Assembly: GCA_029261555.1 (NCBI GenBank)
Contig: JAJDBB010000009.1
Span: forward strand, 1-44,894
Reading direction: 5' to 3'
Length of the DNA stretch: 44,894 nt
DNA from: Nitrospinaceae bacterium
Lineage (GTDB): Bacteria > Nitrospinota > Nitrospinia > Nitrospinales > JACRGP01
Under the pieces are notes generated by a model that did not search any database, had not been told where the DNA came from, and saw only the letters and a program-made list of their open reading frames with translations. Made by a program: the position numbers and the translations under genes. Below are positions 25,467 through 34,910 of this stretch, piece after piece. Positions within the stretch are counted from its first letter, which is position 1. Each line of letters starts with the position of its first letter.

Positions 25467-26914
25467 AGATCGCGCGCCAGGGCGACGGGGTTCGGCGTGT
25501 TGTCTCTTTTGCCCGAAGCCATCCAGCGTTCAATTTCGGCAATGGTTTTGGGAATGCTTTTCGATAAATTCCGGCAAGACTTATTCGCAATCAACAAATT
25601 GTCCTCAATGCGAATCCCGATTTCCTGATCGTATAATTTCCCTTTAAATCTCCAACGAAATTTCCCATACAAACCCGGTTCGTTACTAATCATCCAACCC
25701 GGTTGCATCGGCGTGTCGCCGTAGTTGCGAAACGGGTCGCCGTCATGTTCCTGTTCGCCCATCAGGTGGCTCACCCCGTGCGGTTGTTTTTTGTATTTTA
25801 ATTTGCAGGTTCCGCCTGCGTCTTTAAACTCGCGCTTCAATGCTCCGTTAACGCAGTCCCAGCAAATCTCGTTCAACTGGTTAATAGTCGTCCCCGGTCG
25901 GGCGGCTTTTTCGACCTCCACCTGCGCCTTCAAAACGATTTCGTACAAAACTTTTTGCATGGGGTTGAACTTGCCGGACGCGGGAACGGTGCGGGTGATA
26001 TCGGCGTGCATCGTCATCCAGCGCACTCCAAAATCCATCAGCATCAACTCGTCCCGACCGATAGCGTCATCGTCTTTCATATAATGCAATACCGCCGCGT
26101 TGGGACCCGACGCGATGATGCTAGGGTAGCTGAGTCCATAGGGCGAATGCATCAACATATTGCCCTCGATAAAACTTTTCGTCTGCGCCTCGTTTTTAAA
26201 ATGATGAAAATGCCGCAACGTGGCCTTGAAGGACCGACCCGTAATCTCGTTGGCCTTGAGCGCGTTAGCCCCATCGTACAAATCCAGGGGCAGGCGAAGA
26301 TCGAAATGCGTTTCCATAATATTGACCAACGCCCCGCGTGGAGCGTTTAGTTTTCGCAACAATCCGGATAAACGTTTTCGAAAATTCCAGTTATGATCTC
26401 CGGTGATCCGCGCTTTTTTTCCATTGCGAACCCCCTCCAGCCAGAACGCGCCCGCCTTTTTAATTTTTTGCCGGGAAAACCTCTCGCTAAAAATCTTGTC
26501 AAAATCTGCAATATCCCGAACGTCCTTGAAGCCCGTCACCCGCTTGACCTCCCGAATGCTTTGCGGACTTCCCGCGCCAAATCGCACTCCGTCCCAAAAC
26601 TCCTTCACCGGATCTTTTTTGGGGACAAATAAAATTTCGTCCGACTGTCTGGAGTGCGGATCCAGCAACAAAAGCGTCTGGTTCTGATTCACGCCGGTAA
26701 GATTCATGACGGCGGGTTCCTGGTAAGTGGGAGAATGCGCGTACGACCAGGCCGTCTCGCCTCCCGGGCCGTAGGGAACTCCGGTCAGGACAATCAAATG
26801 CCCGACTTCATCCATCAACTTTTTCCGGCGATCGCGAAACCGTTTACGGGCGCCCTCGCCAACGCCGCCGTCGCGGAAAATCCCGGAATATTTTTTTTTA
26901 ACGGTAGTTCCCAT
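25463..26914 (-). CDS. pepP: Xaa-Pro aminopeptidase (M24B family)
   Basis: Cleaves the N-terminal residue of peptides with proline in second position. It has 483 residues from ATG 26914 (a TTG four codons upstream lacks a binding site). The N-terminal creatinase-like domain includes [10 protein letters not shown] and [12 protein letters not shown]. The C-terminal pita-bread domain carries the dinuclear metal ligands: Asp in LMDFGVRW and in HADITRTVP, His in HGVSHLMG, Glu in SNEPGLYG and Glu in GIRIEDN. All five are in place, so it should be active. It is divergent from yedK with 77 bases between starts. Confidence 0.9.
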   Translation of the reverse strand: MGTTVKKKYSGIFRDGGVGEGARKRFRDRRKKLMDEVGHLIVLTGVPYGPGGETAWSYAHSPTYQEPAVMNLTGVNQNQTLLLLDPHSRQSDEILFVPKKDPVKEFWDGVRFGAGSPQSIREVKRVTGFKDVRDIADFDKIFSERFSRQKIKKAGAFWLEGVRNGKKARITGDHNWNFRKRLSGLLRKLNAPRGALVNIMETHFDLRLPLDLYDGANALKANEITGRSFKATLRHFHHFKNEAQTKSFIEGNMLMHSPYGLSYPSIIASGPNAAVLHYMKDDDAIGRDELMLMDFGVRWMTMHADITRTVPASGKFNPMQKVLYEIVLKAQVEVEKAARPGTTINQLNEICWDCVNGALKREFKDAGGTCKLKYKKQPHGVSHLMGEQEHDGDPFRNYGDTPMQPGWMISNEPGLYGKFRWRFKGKLYDQEIGIRIEDNLLIANKSCRNLSKSIPKTIAEIERWMASGKRDNTPNPVALARDL

Positions 26915-26991
26915 AACCTCTCTCAATTCGAATGTGTGTCGTGTTAGGCTGAGATGGAATCAAAGACGCCACTCCAACCTGGACAAATTGA

Positions 26992-27669
26992 ATGTGCGGA
27001 CGTTACACCCTGACAAAACCTATTAAAGCCGTCGCGAACTATTTTTCCTGTTTAAAGATCGATCTGCAGTTCGCGCCGCGTTATAACATAGCGCCCGGTC
27101 AGGTCTTGCCCGTCGTATTATCGATTCAAGGCAAACCCGAACTTAAGGGTTTTCGCTGGGGCCTCGTCCCGCGTTGGGCCGCCGGGAAAAAAGCCTTCAA
27201 ACCATTGATTAACGCTCGCGCCGAAACCATCCACGAAAAACCCAGCTTCAAGGATTCGTTCCGCACCCAGCGCTGTTTGATTCCAGCGGACGGTTTCATT
27301 GAATGGAAAAAACAGGGAAATGGAAAAACGCCTCATTATATTTCCATGAAAAACCAGGCCTTGTTTGCCTTCGCCGGATTATGGTCCGAGACGCCGACCG
27401 AAGGCGAACCTTTGCGCTCATACGCTGTTGTCACCACCGAAGCCAATTCAATACTACAATCCATCCACCATCGCATGCCGGTCATCCTGTCGCAAAACAC
27501 CTGCGAGGATTGGCTGAGCCCTTCCAACACGCCGGAAGAATTACAAAAATTACTGGTCCCACTCCACTCGGACAAAATGGAGGTCCGTCCTCTTTCCTCC
27601 ATGATCAACTCGGCAAAAAACGACGTTCCAGAATGTTTATCCCTGCCGCCGGAATCGACTCTTTTTTGA
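26992..27669 (+). CDS. yedK: SOS-response-associated peptidase YedK/HMCES (abasic-site DNA-protein crosslinker)
   Basis: HMCES-family protein that forms a thiazolidine crosslink with abasic sites in single-stranded DNA and so shields them during replication. Catalytic Cys2 is exposed after Met removal (MCGRYTL). The other conserved parts are present: PRYNIAPGQ, GFRWGLVPRW, LINARAET (Asn), RCLIPADGFIEWK (Glu) and IHHRMPVIL (His). At 225 residues it is of normal size. The ATG at 26992 fixes Cys2 at the right place and is certain. The map-type aminopeptidase near 1 kb could remove the Met. It ends nine bases from the convergent methyltransferase. Confidence 0.95.
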   Translation: MCGRYTLTKPIKAVANYFSCLKIDLQFAPRYNIAPGQVLPVVLSIQGKPELKGFRWGLVPRWAAGKKAFKPLINARAETIHEKPSFKDSFRTQRCLIPADGFIEWKKQGNGKTPHYISMKNQALFAFAGLWSETPTEGEPLRSYAVVTTEANSILQSIHHRMPVILSQNTCEDWLSPSNTPEELQKLLVPLHSDKMEVRPLSSMINSAKNDVPECLSLPPESTLF

Positions 27670-27677
27670 TCCGTCGA

Positions 27678-28292
27678 TCATTTCTTTCTCAACCAGGCCA
27701 ACCATTCGCGGCCTTGACGACGTTCGGTGGAGTGTTCCGATTTCTCCAAACATTCGACGGCGAATCCGTCGGAGAAAGACTCCAAAATATTTTCTTCAGT
27801 CGTATTCCAGGGCGGACCGCCCTCTTCCCCCGTCTCATAAAACAGGCCAACCAAAACGCCTCCAGGTTTTAAAATCCTGCGCGCGGTTTGGACATAACGA
27901 GTCCGGTCGGAAAGGTCGATGGCGCAGAAAAAAGCCTGCTCAAACATCCAGTCGTATGATCTATCGTGCGAGGAGTCCAGATCAAAAAAACTTTGTCCCA
28001 GCAACCGGGCGGTCAGGTTTTTTTTCTTGAGATTTTGCCCCGCCAGCTCCAGGGCGGCGGGAACGTAATCCACTGCAACGACTTCGAATCCACGCTCGGC
28101 GAAGAACACAACTTCGTGGCCTTGGCCGCATCCGGGCGCAAGAACCTTTCCCGCCTTCAACTTGCCGTCATTCCACAAGCGAACCAGAGGCGGCGACGGC
28201 TCGGCGATATCCCAGGTCAAATCATGCTCGCTGTAATGGCGCGCCCAGTCCTCCTGTTTGTAGCCGTTTCTGATTTTTGTCGAATCGTCCAT
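27678..28292 (-). CDS. Thiopurine S-methyltransferase-family SAM methyltransferase
   Basis: A 204-residue class I SAM-dependent methyltransferase. The TPMT-like N-terminus is DWARHYSEHDLTWDIAEPSP, followed by the SAM motif KVLAPGCGQGHEVVFFAERG, DYVPAALELA and LKPGGVLVGLFYETGE. TPMT-family enzymes in bacteria methylate thiols, thiopurines, selenium or tellurium species; the actual acceptor here is unknown. It follows the TraB-family gene on the same strand after four bases (the stop and ATG are almost adjacent), so the two are in one operon. Confidence 0.88.
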   Translation of the reverse strand: MDDSTKIRNGYKQEDWARHYSEHDLTWDIAEPSPPLVRLWNDGKLKAGKVLAPGCGQGHEVVFFAERGFEVVAVDYVPAALELAGQNLKKKNLTARLLGQSFFDLDSSHDRSYDWMFEQAFFCAIDLSDRTRYVQTARRILKPGGVLVGLFYETGEEGGPPWNTTEENILESFSDGFAVECLEKSEHSTERRQGREWLAWLRKK

Positions 28293-28296
28293 ATTT

Positions 28297-29493
28297 TTAA
28301 CCGACCAGTTGATGAACGATGGAAGCTCCCGCCAACCAGGTGCCGACCATGGAACCTAAATTCGCAAAGAAAAATACCAGGAACACGCGAACGACGCCGT
28401 TCTTCCACCACATCTTCCAATGAGTCAAATCGTCGCGCAGGGTCTCAAAATCGCCCACGCGGGGTTTTCGCAAATAGGATTCCACCAGGCCCACAACAAT
28501 CCCCGCGCTGATGGTGGGATTGAGCGACGTGATCGGGGCGGCAACAAACGCGGTAAGAATGGACAGGGGATGGGCAAAAGCGATCGCTGCCCCCAGGGCG
28601 CTCAGGGTTCCATTCACCAACACCCAGGTCGCGAACAGGCTCCAGCCCAGTTCTGGCGACTGGCGAAACCCAACATAGAACATAGACAGGATGAACAATC
28701 CGATCCCCCAGCCAAAATACAAACCCGTCCTGCTGGGCTTGGGTTTTTCGTCCATCTCCTTCATGGCCTCTTCCTGCGGGGGAGAACCAAAAGCGGCCAG
28801 CATGCCATTTAAGTGCCCGGCGCCCACCAGGGCGAGAATATTTTTTGGCGGATTTTCGGAATTGGCCAACCCGACCAGATTCCCGGTCATGTATTGATCC
28901 CGCTCGTCGATCAAAACCTTTTTCACGTCGGGCATCATTTGACCAAATTCTTCAACCACAGAATGGAGCATGTCTCCGGTTTTAAGCTCCTCGATTTTTT
29001 CTTCGCTAATTTCCTCGCCGCCAAAAATCCCCGCCACCAGGCCCGTGAACAGGCTTATCTTTTGCCAAAAAGTGATTTTATGAGTCATGCGTTGCAGGGT
29101 AACGCTGATGTTGCGGTCCACCACTTCCAAGCGAATGTTTTTTTCGCGCGCCAGTTCCACGGCGCGCGCCATTTCTTTCCCGGCCTCGACCCCCACTTTA
29201 TCGGCCAGCCTTCTCTGGTAGGCCGACAGAGCCATATTAACGAGGAGCATTCCGGCCTTTCTCTCGCGAAAAATCTGGAATATGTCCAGGTTCTTCCACC
29301 CGTCCTTGTTGACCATATTTTCATAACGCGCCTGGCACAATTCCACGGCGACGCAATCGAAGTCGCCGGCGGAAATTTTTTCCTCGACCAGTTCGACGCT
29401 CTTTTTTGAAACATGAGCGGTGCCAACCAACGTTATTTTGACGCCGTTACATTCAATGATATGAACCAGGTTGTCGGTTTCGTTATTATCCAC
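28297..29493 (-). CDS. TraB/PrgY-family membrane protein
   Basis: A 398-residue member of the TraB family. The N-terminal half carries the conserved histidine in LVGTAHVSKKSVELVEE and a catalytic-looking ERD (DERDQYM). The GxxH region is ILALVGAGHLNG. Three to five membrane helices follow from about residue 265 (GWGIGLFILSMFYVGF and later segments). In Enterococcus PrgY reduces pheromone activity; in other bacteria the biochemical role is unsettled, with some relatives proposed to be peptidases. The GTG start at 29493 has GAGG before it. It precedes the TPMT-like gene in a two-gene operon. Confidence 0.86.
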   Translation of the reverse strand: MDNNETDNLVHIIECNGVKITLVGTAHVSKKSVELVEEKISAGDFDCVAVELCQARYENMVNKDGWKNLDIFQIFRERKAGMLLVNMALSAYQRRLADKVGVEAGKEMARAVELAREKNIRLEVVDRNISVTLQRMTHKITFWQKISLFTGLVAGIFGGEEISEEKIEELKTGDMLHSVVEEFGQMMPDVKKVLIDERDQYMTGNLVGLANSENPPKNILALVGAGHLNGMLAAFGSPPQEEAMKEMDEKPKPSRTGLYFGWGIGLFILSMFYVGFRQSPELGWSLFATWVLVNGTLSALGAAIAFAHPLSILTAFVAAPITSLNPTISAGIVVGLVESYLRKPRVGDFETLRDDLTHWKMWWKNGVVRVFLVFFFANLGSMVGTWLAGASIVHQLVG

Positions 29494-29698
29494 GGTTCCT
29501 CAGGACTCGGTTGACTGCGCGATTAAAATTCCAAAACAACTCAATGGACTGCAAGGCCGCGCGGCGATGAGAACGAAGTTATTCGGGTTGGAGTTTCGGA
29601 TGGAGGCAGAATGGCCAATCTTTTTTTCAAATAATGACTCAAATAATTTACCATATATGCCACGTTTCTGAGAATGATAATTTTTTCCCCCCTACGCC

Positions 29699-31690
29699 AT
29701 GCAAAACTTTAAATTAACCGCAGATTTCAAACCCTCCGGGGACCAGCCTCAAGCCATCAAAAAGTTGACGGACGTCCTGCGGAAAAGAGGCGGCCATCAA
29801 ACCTTGCTGGGCGTCACCGGGTCCGGCAAAACCTACACCATCGCAAACGTGGTGGAAAATATCCAAAGACCCACTCTGGTGATCGCTCATAATAAAACGC
29901 TGGCGGCGCAGTTGTACGCGGAGTTCAAGGCCTTTTTCCCGGAAAACGCCGTGGGCTATTTTGTCAGCTATTACGATTATTATCAGCCGGAGGCTTACCT
30001 GCCTCAAACCGATACCTTCATCGAAAAAGACTCAGCCATCAACGACGAAATCGACAAAATGCGACATGCGGCGACCCGCGCGCTTTTTGAGCGACGCGAC
30101 GCAATCATCGTCGCCAGCGTGTCTTGCATTTACGGCCTGGGTTCGCCGGAAGCCTATCACGGTATGCTTTTATTTCTGGAGCGCGGGATGACTCTGGACC
30201 GAGACCGGGCCTTGAAGAAGCTAGTGGAAATTCAGTACAAGCGCAACGACGTCGACCTGCAACGCGGAACATTTCGCGTGCGCGGCGACGTGGTGGAAAT
30301 TTTGCCCGTGTACGAAAGGTACGAGGCCGTTCGTTTTGAGTTTTTCGGCGACCAGATCGAAAGCATCACCGCCTTCGATCCGCTAACGCGCGAAACGATT
30401 CGGGAGATCGACCGAATCGCCATTTATCCCGCAAGCCATTACGCCACGCCAAAATCGCAATTGAAGTCCGCCATCAAAGCTATCGAGGCAGAGATGAAAG
30501 AACGCATCGCAGAGTTTCGTTCGCAAAATAAATTGATTGAAGCGCAACGTATCGAACAGCGCACGCGGTTTGATATGGAGATGATTCGGGAAATCGGTTA
30601 TTGCCAGGGAGTTGAAAACTATTCCCGCCATCTGATGGGCCGTGACCCCGGCACGTCGCCGCCGACCTTGCTGGATTATTTTCCCGACGACTTCCTCATG
30701 GTCGTCGACGAAAGCCACGCTAGCATTCCTCAAATGAACGGCATGTACAAGGGCGATTTCTCAAGAAAGCAAAACTTGATCGAACATGGGTTCCGCCTGC
30801 CTTCTGCGCTGGACAACCGACCCCTTAAGTTTTCCGAGATGGAAGAAAAAATGAAAACGGTCATTTATGTTTCCGCTACCCCGGCGGAATATGAAATCAA
30901 TCAATCCAACGGCGACGTGACGGAGTTAATCGTGCGCCCCACGGGCTTGATCGATCCGGAAATCACCGTGAAGCCTATCGCCGGTCAGGTGGATGATTTG
31001 TACCATCAAATACTTGAAAGAAAGGATAGAAACGAACGCACCCTGGTGACGACCCTGACCAAGAGATTTTCCGAAGATCTCACTGAGCATTATCAGGAAA
31101 TGGGGCTTCTGGTAAAATACCTTCACTCGGACATTGAAACTCTGGAACGCATTCAGATCATACGCGAATTGCGCCTGGGAGAATTCGACGCGTTGATTGG
31201 AATCAATTTATTGCGCGAAGGGCTGGATATCCCGGAAGTGTCGTTGGTGGCCATACTCGACGCTGACAAGGAGGGTTTCCTGAGGTCCGCCACCTCATTG
31301 ATCCAAACGTCGGGGCGCGCTGCTCGCAACGCGTCCGGGGAAGTGATCATGTACGCGGACAGGATCACCCGATCCATGCAGGCGGCAATCGACGAAACCG
31401 GGCGCCGGCGGAAAATCCAGATCGCCTACAACCAAAAGCATGGGATCATTCCGACCAGCATAATCAAATCCATTCCGGACGATTCCGCGTTTCCGGACAG
31501 AAAGGCAGAGGTTCTTCAGGTGCAGGAGGAAGAGGCGGTTTATGAAACCCGAGGGGATTTAAACAAGGTCGTCGCCAGAATGGAATCCCAAATGTACGCC
31601 CACGCCCGAAACCTGGAATTCGAACAGGCGGCAAAATTGCGGGATAAAATTGCAAAGCTCAAGGAAAGGGACCTGGATCTTATCGCCTGA
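29699..31690 (+). CDS. uvrB: Excinuclease ABC subunit B
   Basis: Damage-verifying helicase-like subunit of nucleotide excision repair. The 663 residues are full length. Walker A is GVTGSGKT (38-45). The beta-hairpin region [20 protein letters not shown] follows, then the DEAD-like DESHA box, [13 protein letters not shown] and the later helicase motifs [14 protein letters not shown] and QTSGRAARN. The UVR motif ([20 protein letters not shown]) at the C-terminus binds UvrC. No clear Shine-Dalgarno sequence precedes the ATG (TTTTTTCCCCCCTACGCC), and I did not find a LexA box in the 205-base gap. uvrA and uvrC are elsewhere. Confidence 0.97.
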   Translation: MQNFKLTADFKPSGDQPQAIKKLTDVLRKRGGHQTLLGVTGSGKTYTIANVVENIQRPTLVIAHNKTLAAQLYAEFKAFFPENAVGYFVSYYDYYQPEAYLPQTDTFIEKDSAINDEIDKMRHAATRALFERRDAIIVASVSCIYGLGSPEAYHGMLLFLERGMTLDRDRALKKLVEIQYKRNDVDLQRGTFRVRGDVVEILPVYERYEAVRFEFFGDQIESITAFDPLTRETIREIDRIAIYPASHYATPKSQLKSAIKAIEAEMKERIAEFRSQNKLIEAQRIEQRTRFDMEMIREIGYCQGVENYSRHLMGRDPGTSPPTLLDYFPDDFLMVVDESHASIPQMNGMYKGDFSRKQNLIEHGFRLPSALDNRPLKFSEMEEKMKTVIYVSATPAEYEINQSNGDVTELIVRPTGLIDPEITVKPIAGQVDDLYHQILERKDRNERTLVTTLTKRFSEDLTEHYQEMGLLVKYLHSDIETLERIQIIRELRLGEFDALIGINLLREGLDIPEVSLVAILDADKEGFLRSATSLIQTSGRAARNASGEVIMYADRITRSMQAAIDETGRRRKIQIAYNQKHGIIPTSIIKSIPDDSAFPDRKAEVLQVQEEEAVYETRGDLNKVVARMESQMYAHARNLEFEQAAKLRDKIAKLKERDLDLIA

Positions 31691-31695
31691 ACAGA

Positions 31696-32337
31696 TCATC
31701 GCTTTCTGTTTCGACGCTCGCCGACCCTGGACTCGATAAATTGTTGTATCACTTCCCGATTAGCATCCGATATGTCGAGAAATTTAACGCCTGTGACATA
31801 AGGTTCGTTGGGGCTCTTGGAGTTGTACCGCATATTATGCACCTGGCATTCCAGGTTCTCGATCGATCCATCGATCAGGGTTGCCTGCAAATTGATTTTT
31901 TTGAGCTTGGCCAATTGCTTGCCATGAGAGATTAAAGCTCCAGTCGAGCTGATATCCCGTATATTTCCGTAGTCTTCCATATTGCCCTGGGGCGTTTCCA
32001 GGATGTAGGAAAATTTAAAGTTGGTTTTAAATCGATTAAATTTTCTCAGCTTATGAATATCCACGTTCTTTGGAAATTCAATGACCATCAAAAACACCAC
32101 GTTCGGATAGATAACGATAACGCTGGACTTGAATTCTATGTAATCGCCTTCGCGCACGAAGCTGACGATGATCCCGGTTTGCGGTATCACCCGGTAAGGT
32201 TCGCCGTTGACCTGGGGCGCTTCCAGAATCAGGTACTGTTTTAGCTTCCACCCCTGAATCTGGAGATTAAATTTTTCCCCGCGGATGGTCACATTTACTT
32301 TTTGTCCCACGGAGATGGGCACGTCGTCGGTAAGCAT
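31696..32337 (-). CDS. PilZ-domain c-di-GMP receptor (YcgR-like)
   Basis: A 213-residue protein with an N-terminal YcgR/PilZN-like beta-barrel (about 8-97) and a C-terminal PilZ domain. The c-di-GMP contacts are present: RKFNR gives R98 and R102 of the RxxxR motif, and DISSTG (128-133) gives the D/NxSxxG motif. The protein should therefore bind cyclic di-GMP. The ATG at 32337 has GGAA about eight bases before it. It is 80 bases after mrdA on the same strand and is likely the last gene of the mreBCD-mrdA transcript, linking the second messenger to cell elongation. It is convergent with uvrB, with six bases between stops. Confidence 0.9.
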   Translation of the reverse strand: MLTDDVPISVGQKVNVTIRGEKFNLQIQGWKLKQYLILEAPQVNGEPYRVIPQTGIIVSFVREGDYIEFKSSVIVIYPNVVFLMVIEFPKNVDIHKLRKFNRFKTNFKFSYILETPQGNMEDYGNIRDISSTGALISHGKQLAKLKKINLQATLIDGSIENLECQVHNMRYNSKSPNEPYVTGVKFLDISDANREVIQQFIESRVGERRNRKR

Positions 32338-32417
32338 CTATTTAATTCCAAATGAATAGCAGGTTAATAATATTAAAAACCTTCATTTAACTTGTCAAAT
32401 TCAAATTCTGTTTTGGC

Positions 32418-34295
32418 TTATCCAGCCGAACTTTTATCCGCCTCCAACGCGGGTTCATCGCGTGGGTACAGTTTAAAATAAGTTTCGATAACTTTTTTAG
32501 CGATGGGCGCCGCCACGGCTCCGCCGTGTCCGCCGTGTTCCACGATGACGGATACCGCAATCTCGGGTCGCTCAAAAGGAGCAAACGCCACAAACCAGGC
32601 ATGATCCCTGAACTTATAGGGAATCTCGTCGTCCTTGCCTTGCTCGTCGTCGGCTTTCATCCGAACCACCTGTGCGGTCCCGGTTTTTCCGGAAATTTTT
32701 ATACCCTTCATTCGCGCCCGCCATCCGGTGCCGCGTTTTTCATTAACAACGCCCAACAACGCCAGACGAATTAACTCAAGCGACTCTTTATTTAATCCTG
32801 TCGGCGTTTCAGCTTGAGGAGACCTTTTGGCCTCGTCTGCCCCTCCGGAACCGCCGGTAGTTTTTACCAGAACAGGTTTAACGCGTCGGCCCCCATTGGC
32901 AACCATTGAAATCATCGTCGCCTGCTGAATCGGCGTCACGGTGTTAAAACCCTGCCCGATGGAAGCGGAAATAGTTTCTCCTTTTAGCCAGGGTTCGCGT
33001 CTTGCCCGGAGTTTCCATTGGGAGGTGGGTATCAGGCCTCGCTTTTCGCCCAATAATCCGACGCCAGTTTTTTTTCCCAGTCCAAACAAGCCTGCATAAC
33101 GCGCGATCGCGTTAATTCCCAACCGGTTCCCCACGTTGTAAAAATAGACGTCGCAGGATTGAACCAGCGCTTTATGCAGATCAACCTTTCCATGACCGCC
33201 CTTTTTCCAGCACCGATAAGTTCCTCGTCCCAGTTTAAAATATCCTGGACAGTATATGGTCGTCTCCGGCGCAATCAGGTTCTCTTCCAAAGCGGCGTAA
33301 GCCGTCACAATTTTGTAGGTCGACCCCGGCGGATATTGACCGTTTATGATCCTGTTTTGTAGCGGGTGAAAGGCGTCCGTTTGCAAATGGTTCCAGTTGT
33401 TACGAGAGATGCCCGCGGCAAATAAATTTGGGTCAAAAGAAGGTTGACCGGTCATGGCGATGATCTCGCCCGTCTGCGGATTCATGACCACCGCCGCGCC
33501 GGCAAAAGGATCGTCGCCTTCCGCCCGCATCAGGCTTTCTAATTCCTGTTGTATCCGCAGGTCCAGCGTCAGCGTCAGGTCGCCGCCGCTTTTGGGAGGC
33601 AGTTCCCGTAAGACTCGAAGCTCCCGTCCGGCAACGTCCACCTCGATTTCCTTGTACCCTTTTTCTCCTCGCAAATGAGACTCGAAGATTTTTTCCAAAC
33701 CGCTTTTGCCCACCAGGTCTCCCTGACTGTATCCGGATTTCGGATTCGTATTCAAAGCCGCTTTAGAAATTTCACCGAGATATCCAAGAGAATGGGCGCT
33801 CAAATTGCGATAAACGTAATTCCTCAAAGGCTCCACAAGTAGATGGACTCCCGGCAACATTCGGCTGTTCTCTTCCACAAACGCCACCTGCTCCCGGCTG
33901 ATATCGGCCTTGATCAGGGCATTTTTAAAGGATTGGACGCTCTTGATAGATGCGAAAACCTTTCTGGAATCTATTTCAATTTTTTCGGATAAAAACTTCA
34001 GCGTTTCGGATACATTCCCGGCGTCCTCGGGTATCAGGTACAGGTTAAAGGATGGACGGATACTCACGAGGACGTCTCCATTCCTGTCAAAAATTTCCCC
34101 CCGGTAAGGCGGGAGAGGAATTTTCCTGATTCGATTGTTTTCGGACAGGGTTTGAAGTTCCTCGACCTTGAGTATCTGCAAATACCAAAGTCGCATCCCC
34201 AAAATCAAAAAACAGAAAACCGCCACGCGGGAATAAAGCCTGAATTTTTTTCGCACGGTCTCCGAAACGTCCGTGCGTACGTCAAATATACTCAT
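32418..34295 (-). CDS. mrdA: Penicillin-binding protein 2 (elongasome transpeptidase)
   Basis: Monofunctional transpeptidase that crosslinks peptidoglycan during lateral growth. From ATG 34295 it has 625 residues. One N-terminal membrane helix (about 22-42) and a PBP dimerisation domain (RGEIFDRNGDVLV) precede the transpeptidase domain. Catalytic motifs are S325 in PPGSTYK, SCD (SCDVYFYNVG, the form typical of PBP2) and KTGTAQV. The reading frame is open upstream to 34481, but that stretch lies inside mreD. The ATGA overlap with mreD and the MSIFDV N-terminus fix the start. rodA, the usual neighbour, is not in the window; pilZ follows instead. Confidence 0.95.
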   Translation of the reverse strand: MSIFDVRTDVSETVRKKFRLYSRVAVFCFLILGMRLWYLQILKVEELQTLSENNRIRKIPLPPYRGEIFDRNGDVLVSIRPSFNLYLIPEDAGNVSETLKFLSEKIEIDSRKVFASIKSVQSFKNALIKADISREQVAFVEENSRMLPGVHLLVEPLRNYVYRNLSAHSLGYLGEISKAALNTNPKSGYSQGDLVGKSGLEKIFESHLRGEKGYKEIEVDVAGRELRVLRELPPKSGGDLTLTLDLRIQQELESLMRAEGDDPFAGAAVVMNPQTGEIIAMTGQPSFDPNLFAAGISRNNWNHLQTDAFHPLQNRIINGQYPPGSTYKIVTAYAALEENLIAPETTIYCPGYFKLGRGTYRCWKKGGHGKVDLHKALVQSCDVYFYNVGNRLGINAIARYAGLFGLGKKTGVGLLGEKRGLIPTSQWKLRARREPWLKGETISASIGQGFNTVTPIQQATMISMVANGGRRVKPVLVKTTGGSGGADEAKRSPQAETPTGLNKESLELIRLALLGVVNEKRGTGWRARMKGIKISGKTGTAQVVRMKADDEQGKDDEIPYKFRDHAWFVAFAPFERPEIAVSVIVEHGGHGGAVAAPIAKKVIETYFKLYPRDEPALEADKSSAG

Positions 34296-34807
34296 GAGGA
34301 GCGAAATGCCGGGCGCTGGAATTTTCTCCCGATAAAATCGTTGAACCGGTCGAAAATCCAAAAAAACGGCGGCCCTAAAACGGCGGTGTAAAGAGACGCC
34401 CCTAAAAAGGCAGGCAACAGATTGACGGCTCCGCCCTCCTTTAGAAAAAGCATAATCCAAATCCCATAAAACACGAGGCAATTAAACAGGGAGGCTAGAA
34501 ATAAAAAGACGCAGATCGGGATCCAGCCTTCGACCATAATTTGATTCCTGAGAGCGGAAAAATACAGGGCTACCAATCCCTTGGACAGGGAGTTGACTCC
34601 CAACAATCCGCCGGAGAGGCCGTCCTGGGCCAGTCCGGAAATAAAACCCATTCCGACTCCCGCATTTCCGGGAAAGCGAATCCCTGCGTACATGGCAAAA
34701 ATCAATACCAGATCCGGCTGAACGCCCCCCAGGGAAAACCGGTGAAGAAAGGAGGTCTGAAAAGCCAACAGTAATAATAAACTTAAAAAATTTAGAAAAT
34801 AAACCAT
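34292..34807 (-). CDS. mreD: Rod-shape-determining protein MreD
   Basis: A 171-residue integral membrane protein with about five hydrophobic segments. Motif regions typical of MreD are present: FQTSFLHRFSLGGVQPDLVL and the GFISGLAQDGLSGGLLGVNS segment. It forms the membrane part of the elongasome that links cytoplasmic MreB to periplasmic MreC and PBP2. The ATG at 34807 lacks an obvious Shine-Dalgarno sequence. The stop overlaps the mrdA ATG. A 103-base gap with the dispersed repeat separates it from mreC, the only sizeable gap inside this operon. Confidence 0.92.
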   Translation of the reverse strand: MVYFLNFLSLLLLLAFQTSFLHRFSLGGVQPDLVLIFAMYAGIRFPGNAGVGMGFISGLAQDGLSGGLLGVNSLSKGLVALYFSALRNQIMVEGWIPICVFLFLASLFNCLVFYGIWIMLFLKEGGAVNLLPAFLGASLYTAVLGPPFFWIFDRFNDFIGRKFQRPAFRSS

Positions 34808-34825
34808 TTTGAGGGGAGTTCTATT

Positions 34826-34901
34826 AATTGAATATTTTAACTTTCGGCAACTCGTCGACCCCCATTCAATAAGGACCGCTCGCGGTCATGAGAGCTTTTT
34901 A
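34826..34901. repeat. Dispersed intergenic repeat, copy 2 (inside the mre operon)
   Basis: This 76-base stretch is the second copy of the repeat at 11618-11692. It occupies most of the mreC-mreD gap. On the mre strand it contains a perfect hairpin (GACCG, four-base loop CGAG, CGGTC), which copy 1 does not keep. Short frames run through it, but start or stop changes between the copies argue against coding. Its insertion here must be tolerated by the operon. Confidence 0.65.
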
Positions 34902-34910
34902 GCGACTTCC

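Noticed and set aside
29494-29698. A 66-codon plus-strand frame and a LexA site before uvrB
   Set aside because: The frame has no binding site and overlaps the TraB-like gene start. No CTGT-N8-ACAG pattern was seen.
34296-34481. A 62-codon N-terminal extension of PBP2
   Set aside because: It overlaps mreD coding sequence; the coupled ATG at 34295 yields the normal cytoplasmic N-terminus and membrane helix.
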